DNA of 64,000 nt, taken from positions 62,001 to 126,000 of the forward strand of contig JAFTXG010000007.1 of assembly GCA_017461725.1 (NCBI GenBank), in the 5' to 3' direction. A program made the position numbers and the translations under genes. The stretch is from Lachnospiraceae bacterium (GTDB lineage Bacteria > Bacillota > Clostridia > Lachnospirales > Lachnospiraceae). The notes below the pieces were generated by a model. It was given only the letters and a program-made list of their open reading frames with translations, was not told the DNA's origin and made no database searches. Positions 52,956 to 61,962 of this stretch are shown here, one piece after another. Numbering within the stretch: position 1 is the first letter of the stretch; each line of letters starts with the position of its first letter.

Positions 52956-53627
52956 TTACCCAAACTGTTTACTGTCCGCATACTCATTATCCTGCACCGC
53001 AGGTGTATTTGCATTCCGCTGCTCCAACATCCAGTCGAACAGCTCCTGCTGTGCATAAGTATAGTCCCAGCTGTTATGTGCGGTATTGTCCAGCAGCGTC
53101 AATCTGGCATTTCCGCCCACTGCCTGCAGTTTCTCCACCATAAAGACACTGAGTTCCGGCGGAACCGTCTTATCGTCCTTGCCGTGGAATGCCCAGACCG
53201 GGATGTTCATGAGTCTTTTCGCATTCCAGCTCATACCGCCGCCGCAGACCGGAACCAGCGCAGCGAAATACTCCGGCATAGTCATAGCCAACTGCCATGA
53301 GCCAAAACCACCCATGCTGTTGCCCACCAGATACAGGCGGTTCGCATCCACCGCCGGGTGCGCCGCCACCATTTTTACAAAATCCTGCAGCTGCTCAAAC
53401 ACATCAAACCAGGAATCTCTGCTGCACAGCGGCGCAAACACCATAAAGGGTGAGCCCTCATCGCTGATATGGCTGTTCTGGTTGAAAAAGCTGTTTCTCT
53501 CCAGCACGCCGATGTCGGTGCCGCGGGTCCCCGCACCGTGGAGGAAAATGATAGTGGGATTTTTCTCCGCCGGTTTGCCCGGCTCCTTTACCACGTATTG
53601 CAGTTTGCCAAAAACTCGTCTCTCCAT
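52956..53627 (-). CDS. Alpha/beta hydrolase (prolyl oligopeptidase/dienelactone hydrolase-like)
   Basis: A 223-aa serine hydrolase. It has the oxyanion start IIFLHGAGTRGTD, the nucleophile elbow LYLVGNSMGGFGSW, the acid in FHGKDDKTVPP and the catalytic His in NTAHNSWDYTY. This pattern fits carbohydrate esterases. AGAGAGGA supports the ATG at 53627; the ATG ten codons earlier has no ribosome site. No signal peptide. It probably removes ester groups from imported glycan pieces. Confidence 0.82.
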   Translation of the reverse strand: MERRVFGKLQYVVKEPGKPAEKNPTIIFLHGAGTRGTDIGVLERNSFFNQNSHISDEGSPFMVFAPLCSRDSWFDVFEQLQDFVKMVAAHPAVDANRLYLVGNSMGGFGSWQLAMTMPEYFAALVPVCGGGMSWNAKRLMNIPVWAFHGKDDKTVPPELSVFMVEKLQAVGGNARLTLLDNTAHNSWDYTYAQQELFDWMLEQRNANTPAVQDNEYADSKQFG

Positions 53628-53680
53628 CTGTGAATGTGTCCTCTCTTTATCTGTCATTGATATCTGCCGTCAACAAGATA

Positions 53681-54475
53681 TCATATTTTCATCTTGTCGT
53701 CTTCCTCAAGCCCCAGCAGGTCCACCGCCCGTTCAAAGACAGCCTTTGCCTTGTCCAGACCAGCCGGATGGTGCGCGTCGCTTCCGCAATAGAACTTACA
53801 TCCGCACGCTTTGGCAATCCGATAGGGTCTCAGCACAATATCCGCCTCTTCCTCCGCGAACTTCATATCGCCGGAATTAAGCTCGATCCCGACGCCGAGC
53901 TCCGCCGCTTTCTTAAACAACCGCTCCATCTCCTCCTCGGGAAGCAGCTTCAGCACCTCCAGATACTCCTCCCTCGTGGGCGCGATCAGAGGGCAGGTCA
54001 AATGGGCGATTCCCACCTTATGGAAGGGCAGATCCATATTCAGCACCGCATCCAGCCGCTTCACCCAGGCCTTCGCCCTACTCTGGGCATCGGCGATCTC
54101 CTCCTCAAACAGCGTGTATCCCTTCATATGAAAATGGGTCGTGGGGATGATGATAAAGTCAAACAAATCAAATCGCTCTCTGGATACGCCCAGGGTCAGG
54201 AAACGGTTGAGCTCCGTCTCACACCCAAACAAAAACCTCACCTTATCCGACTGAGGCAAGGGCTTTGCCGCGCTGATATGAGCGTAGTCCTGAATCGAAT
54301 ACCACCTAGACGCTCCCTCCACCGTCTCGTCCCAGAAATGATCCGTCAGACAAACCGTTGCCAGTCCGTTTTCCTCCGCATAGCGCAGGATTCTCTCGGG
54401 GGTCTGCTCCGGGTCTTTGGAGCAGGAGGAAATCTGTGAATGAATATGTAAATCGTGATCGACTATGTATCTCAT
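53681..54475 (-). CDS. PHP-domain phosphoesterase (histidinol-phosphatase-like)
   Basis: A 264-aa PHP protein with metal motifs DHDLHIHSQISSCSKD, VCLTDHFWD, FGCETELN, PTTHFHMKG, AHLTCP and CGSDAHHP. These are the four PHP motifs of histidinol phosphatase/HisJ-like enzymes. No his genes are near, so a sugar or nucleotide phosphate is a more likely substrate. It lies 53 bp upstream of the hydrolase gene on the same strand. Confidence 0.8.
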   Translation of the reverse strand: MRYIVDHDLHIHSQISSCSKDPEQTPERILRYAEENGLATVCLTDHFWDETVEGASRWYSIQDYAHISAAKPLPQSDKVRFLFGCETELNRFLTLGVSRERFDLFDFIIIPTTHFHMKGYTLFEEEIADAQSRAKAWVKRLDAVLNMDLPFHKVGIAHLTCPLIAPTREEYLEVLKLLPEEEMERLFKKAAELGVGIELNSGDMKFAEEEADIVLRPYRIAKACGCKFYCGSDAHHPAGLDKAKAVFERAVDLLGLEEDDKMKI

Positions 54476-54583
54476 ACTTGCCTACCTTTCTGTCTTCTTA
54501 CCGTTTGTTTTACCTTACTCTAAATGAATCGCATTCCTATTTTTTACATGGATATTCAGAATAAATTTCCCGTGTCAGAATCT

Positions 54584-56197
54584 TTACTCACTCTTCACCG
54601 CATTATAAATCTCCAGATAATCGTTGGTCAGCACCGTATCAATGCCCATGGCAAAGTACCGCTTTGCCTCCTCCGGATCATCCGCGTAAAATACATTACA
54701 TAAAATTCCGTGGGCATGGGCCTTATCCACGCTCTCCTGATTAAAGTAGGGTTTGAACAGCTGGACCTTATATGCGCCCAGCGCAATGGCCCTGTCCACG
54801 ATGGACATGGGGTCCTTGTTTCCGTCCCAGCCCACGCAGCACTTCAGGTCAGGCGCGTAGGCCATAACCTTTCGGATGATCGCATCGCTGGTGGTCATGA
54901 AATAGATGTGCTTCTCACAGTCATACTTGCGGATCAGGCCAACGATCTCCTCGATCATGGGATTCTCGAAGTTTTTGTCCCAGATCTTCACGTGGATATT
55001 CATGATCACCCGGCCGGCGAACTTCTGCAGAATCTCCTCGAAGGTGGGAATCTTCAGCCCCTTAAACTTCTCTCCGCACTTTGCTCCGAAGTCCAGCTTC
55101 AAAAGCTCCTCATAGGTGTGCTCATAGATCTTTCCGGTGCCGTCGCTGACCCGGTCAAGGGTAGCATCGTGGCAGGACACCAGAACACCGTCGGCGGTGG
55201 ACCAGAGGTCAAGCTCAATCTCCTCCGCACCCAAAGCGACCGCCGCGCCGAAGGCAGGCATACTGTTCTCCGGGGCCACCGTATTAAATCCTCTGTGGGC
55301 GCAGAGGCGCGGATACTTCATCCTGTCATCGAAGGGCACCACCGACGCTCCGCCATTTCGGTAAAGCCAGGGTCTGCGTCCCTCCTCGATATACTCATAG
55401 TGGGACTTGAGACTGCCCATATGTCCGGCGGCTTTATAAAACTTCTTCGCCGGATCGATCTCACAGATGCCCAAACCCACCTGATTTTTCATGTTCAGCA
55501 GCATCTCTCCTCCGGGACTCACCACCATACTGCTGCCGCAGACAGGTGAATTCTCACCGAGGGATACCGATGCGCGCACCAGATAGGCGTTGGTGTTGTA
55601 GCAGAGGAATTTATTGATGATGGACAATGCCTCATGACTGTCGGTCCGCTGTAGGGAACAGCCGATGATCACATCCAGCTTCTCTCTGGCGATCCGCGCA
55701 AAATTCTCGTAGAAGTAAAAATCATAACAGGTCAGGAAACCAAAGCGCAATCCCTCCAGCTCCAGAACGTAGGGCGCGGCAGGCTCATAGCTGTAGGCCA
55801 CATCCAACTCATGGCCGCCCTCAGCGTCGGTCTTCACCTCGCTGGGCGCCGGGTGCGCCTTGAAATAGCGGCCAACCACATTGCCCTCCCGGTCAAAGGC
55901 GTGGGTCGTGTTGCGGATGCCGTTCTCCGTCCGATATGCCGCGTTGACAAACATCAGCGCATGACAGCGCTTCGCCGTCCCGGCAGCCTTCGTCAGCAAT
56001 TTCTCATTGTATGTATCCACCATCTGATAAAACCCGTCCCGGCTCTTCACATCCGCCAGTGCGTCGCTGTACTCGGGCAGGACGATCAGATCCAGACTCT
56101 CGTCACACTGATCCATCAGCGCAAGCAGATCATCAAAACACTGCTGCGCATCCTTCTCCTCAAAGGAGTAGTGGGGTTGAATCACACAAACCTTCAT
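54584..56197 (-). CDS. Fusion of a carbon-nitrogen hydrolase and a glycerophosphodiester phosphodiesterase
   Basis: A 537-aa two-domain protein. Residues 1 to about 265 are a nitrilase-superfamily amidase with the Glu-Lys-Cys triad in IVLPEYSDA (about 41), RYFKAHPAP (about 112) and FGFLTCYDFYFYE (Cys about 155). Residues about 295-535 are a GDPD domain: LCAHRGFNTVAPENSMPAF, IELDLWSTADGVLVSCHDATLDR and NIHVKIWDKN. There is no stop or frame shift between them, and both active sites look intact. No signal peptide. One protein could split an amide and a phosphodiester of the same substrate. Confidence 0.87.
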   Translation of the reverse strand: MKVCVIQPHYSFEEKDAQQCFDDLLALMDQCDESLDLIVLPEYSDALADVKSRDGFYQMVDTYNEKLLTKAAGTAKRCHALMFVNAAYRTENGIRNTTHAFDREGNVVGRYFKAHPAPSEVKTDAEGGHELDVAYSYEPAAPYVLELEGLRFGFLTCYDFYFYENFARIAREKLDVIIGCSLQRTDSHEALSIINKFLCYNTNAYLVRASVSLGENSPVCGSSMVVSPGGEMLLNMKNQVGLGICEIDPAKKFYKAAGHMGSLKSHYEYIEEGRRPWLYRNGGASVVPFDDRMKYPRLCAHRGFNTVAPENSMPAFGAAVALGAEEIELDLWSTADGVLVSCHDATLDRVSDGTGKIYEHTYEELLKLDFGAKCGEKFKGLKIPTFEEILQKFAGRVIMNIHVKIWDKNFENPMIEEIVGLIRKYDCEKHIYFMTTSDAIIRKVMAYAPDLKCCVGWDGNKDPMSIVDRAIALGAYKVQLFKPYFNQESVDKAHAHGILCNVFYADDPEEAKRYFAMGIDTVLTNDYLEIYNAVKSE

Positions 56198-56319
56198 CTG
56201 CAGACCTCCAATCTATCTGAAGCTTCCTCCCCCATATTTTATCCCTTTTTTAGTACGCTGTCACCTTGAAATTTCGGTATTGAACAGGAATTAACGAGCA
56301 ATTCCCGACTACAAATTAT

Positions 56320-57210
56320 TCATCGGACGTTTAATGTCAACGTCTGCAGCTTCCGCAAAATCGATGCTGTGAATCTGGCCCAATCATCTTTCAGGTCATC
56401 GGGCAGATTGTAATTCTTCAATTCCTGATTCAGGGTTCCCTCAAACCCGATCTCGGTCAGAATAGGCATGAGCTCCTCCCAGGGAATATTTCCGCTGAAC
56501 GGAATAACGTGATCATCACTCTTTCCCCGATTGTCATTGATATGTACACACTTCAGGCGCTTTCCGAGAGACCGCAAGCCCTCCGCATGGCGCTCCGGCA
56601 TCGCGGTATTCGCATGGCCGAAATCCCAGCACAGTCCAACCGTCTCACAATGATAATCATCACAGAGTGCGATCATCTCCTCCGAATAGGCGGCAAACCG
56701 GTGCCTGCTCTGATCAAACTCTACCATGTTCTCAAAGGCAATCCCGACCCCCAGCTTTGCAGCATGCTCCACAAGACCGTCATAAATGCGGTGATTGTGC
56801 TCAATCTGCTTCTGCCAGTCATTTTCTCCCGGGATATAAACCGGATGAACCACAGCCCACTTTGCCCCCACTTTAGCCGTGATTTCCAGTGCGCGATGCT
56901 CCATATCCCAGAAGAACGCTTCTGCCACCGGATCGTCGAATTTTACGATGGACGCATTGCGGAATGGAAGGTGAGACTGATAAAATTGTATGCCCTGCCG
57001 ATCACGCTCTGCTATAATGTCATCCACATACCGCTCCCAGTCATCTCCGCAAAGCTCATTCGTCTCGGCTTTGCTCATGGAACACATATTGAGGTCTAAC
57101 ACCTCAAACCCGGCTGCCCTGCAACGGCGAATTGATTCCGGATAGGAAGTAAACATGCCATCTTCACGGTGATCGCGAAAAGTTGTTGTCATTGTACTGA
57201 TTTTAATCAT
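56320..57210 (-). CDS. Sugar phosphate isomerase/epimerase-family TIM barrel
   Basis: A 296-aa AP_endonuc_2-type protein. Key stretches are FEVLDLNMCSMSKAE, FYQSHLPFRNASI, WAVVHPVYIPGEN, IAFENMVEF, VGLCWDFGHAN and CVHINDNRGKSDDHVIPFSGNIPWEE. These metal-site motifs are complete. It is only distantly related to the other three isomerase-like proteins of the window. The ATG has AAAAGGAATG upstream. Confidence 0.85.
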   Translation of the reverse strand: MIKISTMTTTFRDHREDGMFTSYPESIRRCRAAGFEVLDLNMCSMSKAETNELCGDDWERYVDDIIAERDRQGIQFYQSHLPFRNASIVKFDDPVAEAFFWDMEHRALEITAKVGAKWAVVHPVYIPGENDWQKQIEHNHRIYDGLVEHAAKLGVGIAFENMVEFDQSRHRFAAYSEEMIALCDDYHCETVGLCWDFGHANTAMPERHAEGLRSLGKRLKCVHINDNRGKSDDHVIPFSGNIPWEELMPILTEIGFEGTLNQELKNYNLPDDLKDDWARFTASILRKLQTLTLNVR

Positions 57211-57218
57211 GTCTGTTC

Positions 57219-57328
57219 ATTCCTTTTCTGTATAGAGATACGCCTGACTCTCGTCACACTGATTCATCCGTTCCAATAAGGAATTATCAAGCATTTCTCC
57301 GCTAATAATATGTTCTCTGATCACAGGT
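57219..57328 (-). pseudogene. Possible fragment of a nitrilase-type gene
   Basis: About 35 codons without a good start encode a stretch ending LLERMNQCDESQAYLYTEKE. The part LLERMNQCDES resembles LLALMDQCDES of the nitrilase-GDPD fusion, and the DNA shares about 20 nearly identical bases (57248-57270 with 56094-56116). The match is short, so the assignment is tentative. Confidence 0.3.
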
Positions 57329-57596
57329 ATCCCGGCAGTTCACTCAGGTTCTCCACCTCGAAATCCGTCCCCTCCGGCACAGTAATCCCGTTGGTGTTAT
57401 AAAAGCAGGCATCTGCCCCCGCATTTTTCGCCGAGTCAATGTCCACCGCCCGGTCACCGACCATCAACATCTGCTTCGGATCAACCTGATACTGTTTGCA
57501 CAGATCGATCATTCCACCCGGAGCCGGCTTTAACTCCCGCATCTCCTCCTTGGTGATCAGCCCGTCAAAATCCCAGGCTATATCAGTATATTTCAT
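57321..57596 (-). pseudogene. HAD-family phosphatase gene with internal deletion
   Basis: The 91-codon frame joins the normal HAD start, KYTDIAWDFDG (nucleophile Asp motif), straight to the C-terminal part LITKEEMRELKPAPGGMIDLC, then MLMVGDRAVDIDSAKNAGADACFYN. HAD sugar phosphatases of this type have about 200 residues. The cap domain and motif II are missing, with the joint just after FDG. The reading frame is intact, but the protein lacks parts needed for activity, so it is probably a relic. Confidence 0.65.
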
Positions 57597-57618
57597 TCTT
57601 CATCCCTCGGCTTTCTCA

Positions 57619-59067
57619 TTATTCACTCTCTGATTTATCTGCTTTCCCATTTAAAATTGCGAAATATTCCCTGAACCGATCGCACATGCCTTCCGCTTCC
57701 TCCCGAGTGGACATCTCGCAGAAGATTCTAAGCAGCGGCTCCGTGCCGGAGAATCGCGCGATCACCCAGCCGCCGTTTTTCAGGAATACCTTGCAGCCAT
57801 CCATGTAAGAAACATGGTCGATCTCGTAAGGCTTCAGATCGGGAAGCTCCTTGTCCACAAACAGTCTCTTCTGTAGCTCCAGCTTTACCTTCTCGCTGAA
57901 GGTGTGGGAGCGCTCCTCCATGTAGGTGCTGCCGCACTCCTCGTTGATCATCTCCATCAGCTCAGACAGCTTCTTTCCGGTCACCGCCACCATCTCCACC
58001 AGAAGTGAGGCCGCGTAGACGCCGTCCTTGCCGTTGATGTGTCCCGCCACCGTCAGACCTCCGGAGGACTCACCGCCCAGGATCGCGCCGGTCTCGGTCA
58101 TCTTTGAGGAAATATACTTAAAGCCCACAGGCACTTCGTAACAGGTCTCACCGTATTTCTCTGCCACCGCATCCAATCTGTGTGTGGTGGCCAGATTGCG
58201 GACAACGGGGCCGTGCCAGCCCTTGTATTTTACCAGATAATAGTACAAAAGTACAAGAATATCGTTGGGATGCAGATAATTTCCCTTGTCGTCGATCACA
58301 CCCAGGCGGTCCGCGTCGCCGTCCATGGCCAGACCCAGATCATACTCCTTGTCCAGCACGGTATGCTTCAGCAGTCCTAACCGATCCGCAGAGGGAGCGG
58401 GCATCTTCCGGCCAAACAGGGTATCGTGCTCCTGATGGATCACCTCCAGATCGCAGCGGCCGCTGACCAGAATGGTGCTCAGCGCCGTCTGACCTACGCC
58501 ATACATGGGGTCCAGTACAATGCGCAGATGGGCGTCCTTGATGGCCTCCATGTCGATCTTCTTCATGATGTCATCAATGTACTCGTTCATGGGGTAGAAC
58601 TCGATGACCAGACCTCTTTCCACCGCCTCGTCATAGTCCATCCTCTGGATATTCTCAGGATCTACCTTTGCAATATATTTCTCAATATCTTTGGTCTGCA
58701 CCTCATCGGCATCTCTGCCACCGGCAGTAAACACCTTGATACCATTGTAAAGAGAAGGGTTATGGCTGGCGGTCACCATCATTCCGTAGGGATAACCGTA
58801 TTTCATCACATGGTTCATAATCAGCGGGGTGGGTACCGAGCGGTTCACAAAATGTGCCACGATCCCCTCCGCCGCGAACACCTCACAGCTCCACTTTACC
58901 GTCTCCTTGGACAGGAAACGACGGTCATATCCGATAACCAGACCCTTGTCCGCCACATTCTCGGCCTTCATCTTGTCCGCCATGGCCTTAGCCAGTATCT
59001 GTATATTTGCCTTGGTAAAATCATCTCCGATGATGGCTCTCCAGCCACCGGTACCAAACTTGATCAT
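57619..59067 (-). CDS. Phosphoglucomutase/phosphomannomutase family protein
   Basis: A 482-aa alpha-D-phosphohexomutase. It has the start IKFGTGGWRAIIGDDFT, the phosphoserine loop VTASHNPSLYNGIK (about 98-112), the metal loop AMDGDADRLG (about 247-256), the sugar-binding GGESSGG (about 335) and the phosphate-binding RFSGTEPLLRI near the C-terminus. All active-site parts are intact. The open frame reaches 59103, but AGGAG fits the ATG at 59067. It would link hexose-6-P with hexose-1-P for breakdown or for EPS precursor supply. Confidence 0.92.
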   Translation of the reverse strand: MIKFGTGGWRAIIGDDFTKANIQILAKAMADKMKAENVADKGLVIGYDRRFLSKETVKWSCEVFAAEGIVAHFVNRSVPTPLIMNHVMKYGYPYGMMVTASHNPSLYNGIKVFTAGGRDADEVQTKDIEKYIAKVDPENIQRMDYDEAVERGLVIEFYPMNEYIDDIMKKIDMEAIKDAHLRIVLDPMYGVGQTALSTILVSGRCDLEVIHQEHDTLFGRKMPAPSADRLGLLKHTVLDKEYDLGLAMDGDADRLGVIDDKGNYLHPNDILVLLYYYLVKYKGWHGPVVRNLATTHRLDAVAEKYGETCYEVPVGFKYISSKMTETGAILGGESSGGLTVAGHINGKDGVYAASLLVEMVAVTGKKLSELMEMINEECGSTYMEERSHTFSEKVKLELQKRLFVDKELPDLKPYEIDHVSYMDGCKVFLKNGGWVIARFSGTEPLLRIFCEMSTREEAEGMCDRFREYFAILNGKADKSESE

Positions 59068-59156
59068 CTCAGTATTTCTCCTATTTTCTGTACTGTCCAT
59101 CACTTGTCTATCACTGTTTGTTCATTATTCATTCATTTTATTTCTGTCGTTCTGAG

Positions 59157-61748
59157 TCATTCTCCCGCCGGTATGTACAGCACCGTATTTACCGGCCTGG
59201 TCATTCCCACGCAGCTGTCGGTGGACGTGGACGGGCAGCTCAATTCCATAAAGCTTCCGTTTACCACCATCCCCAACACTGCGGAGCCTCCGCCGTCCAC
59301 ATTCATCAATGTCCGGATATCCGGGAACATCCTTCGCGCGATCTCGCTCATCTCCCGGTAATCTGCGCCGACCGAGAGCTTCGTCCTTCCGGAATAGACC
59401 AAAATCACCAGATCTCCGTTTTCCGTTGTCCCGATGGCGGTGCGGGGATGCTTTTCCAGCCTGTGCAATGCGGACTCCTGGGTCTGCCGGGAGAGAGGGG
59501 TCATCCAGCCCTCCTCCTCAAACCACTGCTCCATATCCCCATCGCACAGCCCTTTTCCATCCAGAATCAGGGAAAGACCTCCGCCGTAGGCCCACTTCAC
59601 CTGCGCCCACTGCTCTCTGGATATCTGACCGGGCGCATCCAGCTCTACAGTCAGCTCCAGTCCTCCTGCATCATAATATCCATCCTCCAACGGCTGCAGT
59701 CCGAGACTGCCTAACATCTTCTGCCCCAGCGATTCCTCCAGAGAAACCACCACACCAAAACCGGGCAGGATCACATCACCCTCACGCACACAGCAGATTT
59801 TGTCCTGAAGGATGACCAGATTGAGCCTTCCCTCTCCCACCAACTTCCGGTAGGTCTGTCGGTCCGCGTCTCCATCAGGCAGAGAATAATAAGGAGTGTA
59901 GATGCGGACAGGCGACTGATCCACTAAATGGACATCCGCACCAGAATCAGCTGTCTGCTCCACTAAATGGACGTCCGCACCAGCATCAGATGTCTGCTCC
60001 GCTGAATGCACATCCACATCGTCGGCCTCCCAGCTCAAAGGAAAGCCTCCTACACTCATCCTTCCCCCGCCCAGTCGGAAGTTGAAGAATAGAAACTCTC
60101 CGTTTTCCTTCATGGCGATGCAGGTCTTGCGAAACAACGGAAAGGTCTCGATCCGCTTTCCTTCCTTTTCATACAACATATAATCCAGATGCCCCACCTG
60201 AATATCCACCTGCTCCCGGGGACGGTCTTTTCGCAGGTCATTGTAGAGCGCGGCCAGCTTCGGTGTCAGGAAAAACAAAAAGTTGGACACGATGGCTGGG
60301 CCGGTGAGCCCTTCTCCGGAAAACATTTCCCGCAGTGCGGTGCCCTTTTCACACCGGACAACACGTGCACCCTCGGCTTTTTTCACCCGGACTGCATTCA
60401 CCAGAATCGGTCCGTCAAAACATGTCTTCTCGTACCGGATCGTCTGAAATTGATTCAGATAGCTGTCAATGGCCTGCTCCCGGAGCCGGTCAAACTGCTC
60501 CATCACTGCGTTTTCAGGCATACTCACCGTAATGGGGTACTCCGGCTTCGCCTCCGTACACTGGCTCAGGTTATTATAAATATTGATAAAATACTGGGGA
60601 TAGCGCCGGTACAACTCCTCCGGACTAAAATCATAGATCCCGTCTCCGTAAGCCTCCCACAGATTCGCCAGCTGCCAGTAGGAAAGTCTGGTCTTCTCCG
60701 TCAGTCTCACCCAGCGGGTGACATCAAATCCCTTGGGCACATACACCACACAGGCCCGCCGACAATTCAGCTGATTTGTCACCGCCCGGGCATGATATCC
60801 CTCCGGGATCGCAGAGACCACCGCCGCCACACGAAGACTCCTGCAGTGCAGCAACCCTTCCTCTCCATAGACAAACAGGCAAGCCTCTCCACGGTCGATC
60901 CGGGACTGCAATTCAGGAGAGAACCGTATCCCCTCAAGGACACCGCCTGCGTGATCCATGTCCGCTTCTAAGAAGTGAATGTCGGCACACCCGCCGAATC
61001 CTTTTCTCTGTCCATCTGCCTGTAGTTCAGCCCGGCCAGCTCTTAACTCATCTGCTTGTAGCTCAACCTGACCATCTATCTGCTCATCGTTCTGTGCGTG
61101 GCCATCTCTCGGGTCATCTATCTGACCGTCTTTCTGTGCAAGATCATCTCTCAAACTATCTCTCAACCACGGCTCCAGCGCCTCCCGCGTCGGAAGTGTA
61201 TCTCCCCGCTCCCGGCTGACCAGAATATAAACCTCTTTTCCCTGCAGCGTAGCTTTGTCCAGGTCCTCCTTCATGAGAAAGAACAGCTCCGGCTGAAGCA
61301 GGAGGAAGATCACGCTCTCACAGCAGTTCAGCAATGCGTTCTTTTTCTTCCGCTGGTCAATCCCAACCGTCGGGTCAAACTCCACCGGTCTGTGCATCCT
61401 TAACACCCGCGCCTTCTCCAGCGCATCCGCGCCCAGCACCTGTCTGCGAACCCCATGAATGTGCCGATACATCTCCTCCATCGAATACTCGTCAAACTGA
61501 TCAAGACAAGCCAAACTCAGACCGACCTGATGCTCATAGGCCTCCTTCTCGTTTTGGGAGATCAACCCCTCCGAAAGCATCCGATCCACCAGATCATCGT
61601 TTACTCTCGGGGAACTTCCATATTTAGGAATCGTGATATTAATCTCCTGACAACGAAAAAACCAGTTCAGCACATCTGTTTTATAATCTTTTCGCAGATA
61701 GCTTCCCCGCAGGCGGTTCTTTTCCGTTAATTGAAGTGTCTTTTTCAT
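59157..61748 (-). CDS. Large multidomain protein with C-terminal phosphodiester glycosidase (NAGPA) domain
   Basis: An 863-aa protein. The C-terminal domain (about residues 640-863) has the NAGPA motifs HPRTAIGTTENGDLVILVYSG and NVDGGGSAVLGMV (about 816) of enzymes that release GlcNAc from GlcNAc-1-phosphodiesters. The N-terminal 600 residues are unfamiliar. Two low-complexity inserts stand out: an Asp/Gln-rich one (about 200-245) and three copies of a 13-residue unit around DVHLVEQTADSGA (about 575-615). No signal peptide, so it appears cytoplasmic. The ATG at 61748 has GGAG 6 nt upstream; the ATG at 61760 is also possible. Confidence 0.75.
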   Translation of the reverse strand: MKKTLQLTEKNRLRGSYLRKDYKTDVLNWFFRCQEINITIPKYGSSPRVNDDLVDRMLSEGLISQNEKEAYEHQVGLSLACLDQFDEYSMEEMYRHIHGVRRQVLGADALEKARVLRMHRPVEFDPTVGIDQRKKKNALLNCCESVIFLLLQPELFFLMKEDLDKATLQGKEVYILVSRERGDTLPTREALEPWLRDSLRDDLAQKDGQIDDPRDGHAQNDEQIDGQVELQADELRAGRAELQADGQRKGFGGCADIHFLEADMDHAGGVLEGIRFSPELQSRIDRGEACLFVYGEEGLLHCRSLRVAAVVSAIPEGYHARAVTNQLNCRRACVVYVPKGFDVTRWVRLTEKTRLSYWQLANLWEAYGDGIYDFSPEELYRRYPQYFINIYNNLSQCTEAKPEYPITVSMPENAVMEQFDRLREQAIDSYLNQFQTIRYEKTCFDGPILVNAVRVKKAEGARVVRCEKGTALREMFSGEGLTGPAIVSNFLFFLTPKLAALYNDLRKDRPREQVDIQVGHLDYMLYEKEGKRIETFPLFRKTCIAMKENGEFLFFNFRLGGGRMSVGGFPLSWEADDVDVHSAEQTSDAGADVHLVEQTADSGADVHLVDQSPVRIYTPYYSLPDGDADRQTYRKLVGEGRLNLVILQDKICCVREGDVILPGFGVVVSLEESLGQKMLGSLGLQPLEDGYYDAGGLELTVELDAPGQISREQWAQVKWAYGGGLSLILDGKGLCDGDMEQWFEEEGWMTPLSRQTQESALHRLEKHPRTAIGTTENGDLVILVYSGRTKLSVGADYREMSEIARRMFPDIRTLMNVDGGGSAVLGMVVNGSFMELSCPSTSTDSCVGMTRPVNTVLYIPAGE

Positions 61749-61918
61749 CGCAATCTCCATTCCGCCGCCTTTTGGTTGGCGGCACAAATGCCACTCCGCT
61801 TTTTCATTTTGGTCATATTAAAATCACCAAATACTCCTGTTTGCCAAAAGAATACCACATTTCACCGTGGTTTTCTGTATAAATCCAGTCCTAATTTTTA
61901 TAATTTCGGTTTCCTCAG

Positions 61919-61947
61919 TTGCAGTCACTCAATCCCTACGATATAAT
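61919..61947 (+). promoter_or_regulatory. Promoter of the structured leader and third AraC gene
   Basis: TTGCAG (61919-61924), 17 bp and a perfect TATAAT (61942-61947). Transcription would start near 61954, about 9 bp before the long hairpin at 61963, so the hairpin would form the 5' end of the transcript. Confidence 0.65.
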
Positions 61948-61962
61948 CAGCTATATCAAACA

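Noticed and set aside
53086-54439. Plus-strand frames of 264 and 269 codons
   Set aside because: They are antisense to the alpha/beta hydrolase and PHP genes, which have clear motifs and ribosome sites.
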